Source of the DNA: Hymenobacter yonginensis
Lineage (GTDB): Bacteria; Bacteroidota; Bacteroidia; Cytophagales; Hymenobacteraceae
NCBI RefSeq assembly: GCF_027625995.1
Contig: NZ_CP115396.1
Span: 4,030,501 to 4,094,500 of the forward strand
DNA length: 64,000 nt
Direction: 5' to 3'
Shown here: piece by piece, positions 58,979 through 64,000 of the stretch
Position numbering within the stretch: position 1 is the stretch's first letter
Layout: each line of letters opens with the position of its first letter
Position numbers and translations under genes: made by a program
Notes under the pieces: generated by a model
Seen by the model: the letters and a program-made list of their open reading frames with translations, nothing else
Databases searched by the model: none
Told to the model about the DNA's origin: nothing

Positions 58979-60154
58979 ATGACCATCGGAATTATCGGGA
59001 GCGGGGCTATGGGGGCGGGGATTGCGCAGGTGGTGGCCCAGGCCGGCCACCCGGTGCGCCTGCTCGATCAGAACACGGCCGCGCTGGAACGGGCCGTAGC
59101 CGGCATCCGTGGCGGATTGCAGAAGCTCGCGGAGAAAGGCAAAATCACCCCGGAAGCGGCTGAAGCCGCTACGGCCCGCGTGCAGCCCACCACCGACATC
59201 AACCAGTTTGCCGACTGCGGGCTGGTGCTGGAAGCCATTGTGGAGGACCTGGGCGTGAAGCAACAGTTGTTCCGGGAAGTGGAGCTAGTGGTGTCGGAAA
59301 CCTGCGTTTTGGCCTCCAATACGTCCTCGTTGTCGATTGCCAGCATTGCGGCGGCCTGCCAGCGGCCCGAGCGATTTATCGGCATCCACTTCTTCAACCC
59401 GGCCCCGCTGATGCAGCTGGTGGAAATCATTCCGGCGGTGCAGACCCGCGCTGGGCTGGCCGAGGAAATCCGCCAGCTGGTGCAGAGCTGGGGCAAGCTG
59501 CCGGTGCTGTGCAAAGACACGCCGGGCTTTATCGTGAACCGCGTGGCGCGGCCCTTCTACGGCGAGGCCATCCGGCTGCTGGAGGAGGGCGTGGCCGACA
59601 TGGCTACCATCGACTGGGCCCTGACCGAACTGGGCGGCTTCCGAATGGGGCCGTTTGCGCTGATGGATTTCATCGGCCACGACGTCAACTACCGCGTCAC
59701 GGAGTCGGTGTTTACCTCGTTCTTCTTCGACCCGCGCTACAAGCCCAGCTTCACCCAGAAACGCCTGTTCGAGGCTGGCTACTACGGCCGTAAATCGGGC
59801 CGCGGCTTCTACGATTACCGCCCCGGCGCCACCCCGCCCGAACCCACCCGCGACGAAGCCCTGGGCCGGTACATCGTGCAGCGCGTGCTGGCCATGCTCA
59901 TTAACGAAGCCGCCGATGCGCTGGCCCTGAATGTAGCTTCCCGCCAGGACCTGGAGCTGGCCATGACCAAGGGCGTAAACTACCCCAAAGGGCTGCTGGC
60001 CTGGGCCGACGAGCTGGGCCTGCAGAACGTGCTGACCACCCTCGACGACCTCTACGCCGACTACCACGAGGACCGCTACCGCGCCAGCCCGCTGCTGCGC
60101 CGCCTCGTCCGCTCCGGCCACACGTTTGCCCAGCATGAGCCAGCCGCCCGCTAG
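58979..60154 (+). CDS. paaH: 3-hydroxyadipyl-CoA dehydrogenase
   Basis: PaaH oxidises 3-hydroxyadipyl-CoA to 3-oxoadipyl-CoA with NAD+. The 391-residue product has the Rossmann motif GIIGSGAMGAGIAQVVAQAGH at 4-24, NTSSLSIASIAAACQRPERFIGIHFFNPAPLMQLVEII with the catalytic His, and KDTPGFIVNRVARPFYGEAIRLLEEGVA. A second C-terminal domain copy (KGVNYPKGLLAWADELG near 330) is also present, as in PaaH. The start is the ATG at 58979. It overlaps paaI by 20 bp, so both are co-translated. Confidence 0.94.
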   Translation: MTIGIIGSGAMGAGIAQVVAQAGHPVRLLDQNTAALERAVAGIRGGLQKLAEKGKITPEAAEAATARVQPTTDINQFADCGLVLEAIVEDLGVKQQLFREVELVVSETCVLASNTSSLSIASIAAACQRPERFIGIHFFNPAPLMQLVEIIPAVQTRAGLAEEIRQLVQSWGKLPVLCKDTPGFIVNRVARPFYGEAIRLLEEGVADMATIDWALTELGGFRMGPFALMDFIGHDVNYRVTESVFTSFFFDPRYKPSFTQKRLFEAGYYGRKSGRGFYDYRPGATPPEPTRDEALGRYIVQRVLAMLINEAADALALNVASRQDLELAMTKGVNYPKGLLAWADELGLQNVLTTLDDLYADYHEDRYRASPLLRRLVRSGHTFAQHEPAAR

Positions 60155-60572
60155 CGCCGCCGTGCAGCGCGCCGAAGCCGTGAAAGACCAGATGCTGCAG
60201 CACGACGCCTTCAGCCACTGGCTGGGGCTGGAAGTGCAGGAAATGGGCCCCGGCTACTGCCGTCTGCAGTTTCGGGTGCGCCCCGAGATGCTCAACGGCT
60301 TCGGCATTCTGCACGGCGGCGTGGCCTTCGCCGCCGCCGACTCGGCCTTTGCCTTCGCCTGCAACAGCCACGGCCGCCAGAGCGTGGCCCTCAGCGCCAC
60401 CATCGACTACCTCGAACCCGGCCGCCCCGATGACCTCATCACCGTGGAAGCCCGCGAGGAAAGCCTCAAGCACAAAATCGGGGTGTACCAGCTGCGCCTC
60501 ACCAACCAGCACGACACCCCGCTGGCCCTGTTCAAAGGCACCGCCTACCGGACGAGCAAGGAGGTGCTGTGA
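60135..60572 (+). CDS. paaI: Hydroxyphenylacetyl-CoA thioesterase
   Basis: PaaI is a hotdog-fold thioesterase that removes dead-end CoA thioesters formed by the epoxidase. The 145-residue product (ATG at 60135, MSQPPASAAVQRAE) has GFGILHGGVAFAAADSAFAFACNS near 51-74 with the catalytic acidic residue, and SATIDYLEPGRPDDLITVEA later. The in-frame TTG upstream is less likely. It is followed by a C/G-rich repeat before paaJ. Confidence 0.92.
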   Translation: MSQPPASAAVQRAEAVKDQMLQHDAFSHWLGLEVQEMGPGYCRLQFRVRPEMLNGFGILHGGVAFAAADSAFAFACNSHGRQSVALSATIDYLEPGRPDDLITVEAREESLKHKIGVYQLRLTNQHDTPLALFKGTAYRTSKEVL

Positions 60573-60627
60573 GAACGTAAGAGCCAACCAACTAAACCAT
60601 TCCTTTCCACTGGCACTGCCCAATCGT

Positions 60628-60674
60628 CCGGCTCCCCTTCTCCTTTTCCGGAGAGGGGGCCGGGGGGTGAGGCG
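60628..60674. repeat. CCTCACCCCC-type repeat, copy 2
   Basis: CCGGCTCCCCTTCTCC.. pairs with GGAGAGGGGGCCGGGGGGTGAGG. It lies between paaI and paaJ. Confidence 0.55.
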
Positions 60675-60701
60675 AACCGCCAGAACGACCCCACCCACCC
60701 C

Positions 60702-61907
60702 ATGACCCAAGCCTACCTCATCGACGGAATCCGGACGCCCATCGGCAACTTTGGCGGTACGCTCTCGGCCGTGCGGCCCGACGACCTGGCGGCCCACGCC
60801 ATCCGGGAGCTGCTGCGCCGCCACCCCAGCCTCGACCCCGCCGCCGTGGCCGATGTGCTGCTGGGCTGCGCCAACCAAGCCGGCGAGGACAACCGCAACG
60901 TGGCCCGCATGGCCCTGCTGCTGGCCGGCCTGCCTACCACCGTGCCCGGCGAAACCGTGAACCGCCTTTGCGCCTCCGGCCTCTCGGCCAGCATTGCCGC
61001 CGCCCGCGCCATCCGCAGCGGCGACGGTGACCTGTTCATCTCGGGCGGGGTGGAAAACATGACCCGTGCCCCGCTAGTGGTATCCAAGCCCAGCAAAGGC
61101 TTCGGCACTGACTCGCAGATGTACGATTCCAGCTTCGGCTGGCGCTTCATCAACCCCCAGCTGCAGGCTCTCTACGGCACCGACGCCATGGGCGAAACTG
61201 CCGAGAACCTGGTGGACCAGTACCATATCAGCCGCGACGACCAGGACCAGTTTGCGCTCCACTCGCAGCAGAAAGCCGCCGCCGCCCAACAGGCCGGCCG
61301 CCTGGCCGAGGAAATTGCGCCGGTACCCATTCCGCAGCGCAAGGGCGAACCGCTGCTTTTCGCCGCAGATGAGTTTTTGAAGCCCGACACCAGCCTCGAA
61401 GGCCTCGGCAAGCTGCGTCCGGCTTTCCGCAAAACCGGCACCGTCACGGCCGGCAACGCCTCCGGCCTCAACGACGGCGCGGCAGCTCTGCTGCTGGCGT
61501 CGGAAGACGGCATCAAGCAGCACAACCTCACGCCGCTGGCCCGTATCGTGAGCATGGGCGTGGCCGGCGTGGAGCCGCGCATTATGGGCATCGGCCCGGT
61601 GCCGGCCAGCCAGCAGGCCCTGCAGAAGGCCGGCCTCACCCTCAACGACATCGATGTAATCGAGCTGAACGAGGCCTTCGCGGCCCAAAGTCTGGCCTGC
61701 CTGCGCGCCCTGCACCTCGCCGACAACGACCCGCGCGTGAACCCCAACGGCGGCGCCATTGCCCTGGGCCACCCGCTGGGCATGAGCGGCGCCCGCATCC
61801 TCAACGCCGCCGCCCGCGAGCTGCACCGCCAGCACAAGCGCTACGCCCTCGTGACCATGTGCATCGGCGTGGGCCAGGGCTACGCGGTAGTGCTGGAGCG
61901 GGCGTAA
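60702..61907 (+). CDS. paaJ: 3-oxoadipyl-CoA thiolase
   Basis: PaaJ cleaves 3-oxoadipyl-CoA to succinyl-CoA and acetyl-CoA, the last step of the pathway. The 401-residue thiolase has the acyl-enzyme Cys in [19 protein letters not shown] near 90, [12 protein letters not shown] and the His and Cys of [17 protein letters not shown] and TMCIGVGQG. Its start is the ATG at 60702 ([19 protein letters not shown]). The long gap after it is filled by repeats. Confidence 0.95.
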   Translation: MTQAYLIDGIRTPIGNFGGTLSAVRPDDLAAHAIRELLRRHPSLDPAAVADVLLGCANQAGEDNRNVARMALLLAGLPTTVPGETVNRLCASGLSASIAAARAIRSGDGDLFISGGVENMTRAPLVVSKPSKGFGTDSQMYDSSFGWRFINPQLQALYGTDAMGETAENLVDQYHISRDDQDQFALHSQQKAAAAQQAGRLAEEIAPVPIPQRKGEPLLFAADEFLKPDTSLEGLGKLRPAFRKTGTVTAGNASGLNDGAAALLLASEDGIKQHNLTPLARIVSMGVAGVEPRIMGIGPVPASQQALQKAGLTLNDIDVIELNEAFAAQSLACLRALHLADNDPRVNPNGGAIALGHPLGMSGARILNAAARELHRQHKRYALVTMCIGVGQGYAVVLERA

Positions 61908-62003
61908 CCTCACCCCCTAGCCCCCTCTCCAAAAGAGAGGGGGAACTAGCTTTTAGTTTTCTAGAGCTAGTTCCCCTCCTTGGAAAGGAGGGGTTAGGGG
62001 TGG
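61908..62003. repeat. CCTCACCCCC-type composite repeat, copy 3
   Basis: CCTCACCCCCTAGCCCCC.. is mirrored by ..GGGGTTAGGGG, with an inner hairpin GGGGAACTAGCT/AGCTAGTTCCCC and further short C/G-rich stems. It fills the first part of the paaJ-paaZ gap. Confidence 0.8.
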
Positions 62004-62066
62004 TTGACGACGTTAGAACGACGCACAAAAGAGCCGTTTGCGTTAGTTTGCGAAACCCAAGCACGA

Positions 62067-62166
62067 TGTAGAGACGCGACACTTCGCGTCTCCCGTTGAA
62101 CGACCCGAAACCGCACGACCCCAACAACCTCAGCAATGACGAGACGCAAGATATTGCGTCTCTACA
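62067..62166. repeat. GTAGAGACGC-type palindromic repeat, copy 3
   Basis: GTAGAGACGCGACACTTCGCG.. at the left and GAGACGCAAGATATTGCG.. at the right are mirrored over about 100 nt. It lies in the paaJ-paaZ gap. Confidence 0.8.
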
Positions 62167-62204
62167 CCCCAAACTTCCCACCCACAAACCTCACAACCCG
62201 CCCA

Positions 62205-62257
62205 GCTAGAAAACTAGTCCCCCTCTCCCCAAGGAGAGGGGGCTAGGGGGTGAGGTC
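62205..62257. repeat. CCTCACCCCC-type repeat, copy 4
   Basis: GAAAACTAGTCCCCCTCTCC..GGAGAGGGGGCTAGGGGGTGAGG is a near-complete hairpin of the family, just before paaZ. Confidence 0.75.
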
Positions 62258-62271
62258 CTCCAAATCCACCA

Positions 62272-64000
62272 ATGGCACAACTACTCGAAAACTACGCCCT
62301 GGGCCGCTGGACGGCGGGCTCCGGCGACCAGCACGAACTCTACGACGCCTCCACCGGCGAGGTGGTAGCCATTGCCGACGGCGAGGGGCTCGACTTCGCG
62401 GCCATGCTCGACTACGGCCGCCGCGTGGGCAACCCCGTGCTGCGCCGCATGACCTTCCACGAGCGAGGCCGCATGCTCAAGGCCCTAGCCCTGCACCTCG
62501 ACAGCAAAAAGGAGGATTTCTACACCCTCAGCTACCGCAGCGGCGCCACCCGCGCTGACTCCTGGATTGACATCGAAGGCGGCATCGGCAACCTGTTCGC
62601 CAATGCCTCCCTGCGCCGCAAATTCCCCGATACGCCGTTCTACGCCGAGTCGGACCCGATTGCGCTGTCGAAGGCCGGCAACTTCATGGGCCACCACCTG
62701 ATGGTGCCCAAGGAGGGCGTGGCCGTGCACATCAACGCCTACAACTTCCCCATCTGGGGCATGCTGGAGAAGATTGCCGTGAACCTGCTGGCGGGTATGC
62801 CGGCCATCGTGAAGCCGGCTTTGCCCTCGGCTTACCTCACGGAGGCCGTAGTGCGCGAAATCATCCGGTCGGGCATTCTGCCGGAGGGCGCGCTGCAGTT
62901 GGTGGTGGGCACGGGCCACGGCCTGCTCGAGCACGTCACGTACCAGGACGTCGTCACGTTTACGGGCTCGGCGGAAACCGGCCGCAAGCTCAAGGGCCAC
63001 CCGCGCATTCTGGCCGAGTCGGTGCCGTTCAACATGGAGGCCGACTCGCTGAACGCCGCCGTGCTGGGCCCCGACGCCGTGCCCGGCACCGTGGAGTTTG
63101 ACCTGTTCATCAAGGAAGTACGCAAGGAAATGACGGCCAAAGCCGGGCAGAAATGCACCGCCATCCGCCGCATCATCGTGCCCGAGAACCTAGTGGAAGA
63201 TGTGCAGATTGCCCTGGGCAAAGCCCTGGCCCAGACCACCGTGGGCCATCCGCAGGCCGAGGGCGTACGCATGGGCGCCCTGGCCGGCCTCGATCAGGTG
63301 AAGCGCGTGCGCGAGCAGGTGCAGCGCCTGGCCCAGAATACGCCCATCGTGTACGGCGACTTGGACAACGTACAGGTTATCGGCGGCGACTGCAAAACCG
63401 GCGCGTTCATGTCGCCGATTGTGCTGCTGAACTCCGAGCCGTTCAAGTTCACCGACTCGCACGAAATCGAGGCCTTCGGGCCGGTGAGCACGCTGATGCC
63501 CTACAAGAACGTGGGCGAAGCCATCGAGCTGGCCAACATGGGCCGCGGGTCGCTGGTGTGCTCGGTGGCCACCAACAGTCCCGCCACCGCCACCGAGTTT
63601 GTGCTGGGCGCGGCCACGCACCACGGTCGCATTCTGGTGCTCAACGGCGAGGTTGCCAAGGAAAGCACTGGTCACGGCTCGCCACTGCCGCTGCTGGTGC
63701 ACGGCGGCCCCGGCCGGGCCGGCGGCGGCCAGGAAATGGGCGGTCTGCGCGGCGTGGAGCACTTCATGCAGCGCGTGGCCATCCAGGGCTCGCCCAGCAT
63801 GATTACGGCCATCACCCAGGTGTACCAGCCCAAGGCCAAACAGATCGAGAAGGACAAGCACCCCTTCCAGCACTACTTCGAGGAGCTGGAAATCGGGCAG
63901 ACTTACACCACCCACCGCCACACCGTGTCGGAGGCCGACATCACCAACTTCGCGCAGGTATCGGGCGACAATTTCTACGCCCACGTCGACGCCACTTCCC
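62272..64000 (+). CDS. paaZ: Oxepin-CoA hydrolase / 3-oxo-5,6-dehydrosuberyl-CoA semialdehyde dehydrogenase (3' end outside window)
   Basis: PaaZ opens the oxepin ring with its hotdog hydratase domain and oxidises the aldehyde with its ALDH domain. The frame is open from the ATG at 62272 (MAQLLENYALGRWTAG) to the window end, 576 codons. The ALDH part is nearly complete: AYNFPIWGMLEKIAVNLLAGMPAIVKPA, VTFTGSAETGRK near 230, ESVPFNMEADSLNA (the catalytic Glu site), AGQKCTAIRRI (catalytic Cys near 294) and FGPVSTLMPY. The visible C-terminal part HYFEELEIGQTYTTHRHTVSEADITNFAQVSGDN is the start of the hotdog domain. No stop appears. Confidence 0.97.
   Translation, partial: MAQLLENYALGRWTAGSGDQHELYDASTGEVVAIADGEGLDFAAMLDYGRRVGNPVLRRMTFHERGRMLKALALHLDSKKEDFYTLSYRSGATRADSWIDIEGGIGNLFANASLRRKFPDTPFYAESDPIALSKAGNFMGHHLMVPKEGVAVHINAYNFPIWGMLEKIAVNLLAGMPAIVKPALPSAYLTEAVVREIIRSGILPEGALQLVVGTGHGLLEHVTYQDVVTFTGSAETGRKLKGHPRILAESVPFNMEADSLNAAVLGPDAVPGTVEFDLFIKEVRKEMTAKAGQKCTAIRRIIVPENLVEDVQIALGKALAQTTVGHPQAEGVRMGALAGLDQVKRVREQVQRLAQNTPIVYGDLDNVQVIGGDCKTGAFMSPIVLLNSEPFKFTDSHEIEAFGPVSTLMPYKNVGEAIELANMGRGSLVCSVATNSPATATEFVLGAATHHGRILVLNGEVAKESTGHGSPLPLLVHGGPGRAGGGQEMGGLRGVEHFMQRVAIQGSPSMITAITQVYQPKAKQIEKDKHPFQHYFEELEIGQTYTTHRHTVSEADITNFAQVSGDNFYAHVDATS

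Noticed and set aside
43354-62257. CRISPR array, suggested by many repeats
   Set aside because: Copies are far apart, palindromic and of unequal length, with no regular spacers and no cas genes.

Overview
The window comes from a high-GC member of the Bacteroidota, most likely a Hymenobacter-type Cytophagales. The gene families point that way: a DUF4270 lipoprotein, a single-domain GT5 glycogen-synthase-like protein, a bacterial GGGP synthase, a DksA-like protein with a decayed zinc finger, and a sigma-54 regulator beside kdp. So do the promoters, several of which carry the Bacteroidota -7 box TAnnTTTG, three with a TTG/TTTG -33 box at 19-20 nt. There are many intergenic palindromes. I saw no tRNA, rRNA, CRISPR array, insertion sequence or prophage.

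Region 1 (1-36.3 kb) is housekeeping. It holds riboflavin synthesis (ribH), a disordered-tail pseudouridine synthase, and a compact coaX / outer-membrane barrel / lptC / small membrane protein run. A PpiD-like foldase, TPR proteins, recJ, lptB, a GH3 protein, gltX, ridA, glmS and DUF4270/GT5 genes follow. Next come panC and panD (with coaX, three CoA-pathway genes in the window), rfaE2, a YugP-type metallopeptidase, an acyl-CoA dehydrogenase, an AraC regulator, a GGGP synthase with two membrane-protein neighbours, and a J-domain/TPR membrane protein.

Region 2 (36.3-52.4 kb, nearly all minus strand) is a potassium island. A sigma-54 response regulator leads to a small helical protein, a 31-aa membrane peptide, KdpF, KdpA, KdpB, KdpC, a BBP2-like porin, a HAMP protein without a kinase, Kup, a kinase-less KdpD and a separate HAMP-PAS histidine kinase. 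The classical KdpD sensor kinase is therefore split over separate genes, and a kinase-less duplicate of the kinase's sensor half lies nearby. An AT-rich plus-strand ORF sits between kdpA and kdpB.

Region 3 (52.4-64 kb, plus strand) is a phenylacetate catabolic cluster: tetR-paaE-paaA-B-C-D-G-H-I-J-Z, with paaZ running off the window. PaaABCE/D epoxidise phenylacetyl-CoA, PaaG isomerises it, PaaZ opens and oxidises the ring, and PaaH and PaaJ carry out the beta-oxidation-like steps. A shared operator-like sequence (AACTAACGA core) overlaps the tetR promoter and sits just before paaA, so the TetR protein probably represses itself and the pathway. Long palindromic repeats separate most paa genes and several kdp genes.

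The strongest leads for something new are the split Kdp sensor with its small proteins and porin, the AT-rich intruder gene, and the families of long intergenic palindromes.
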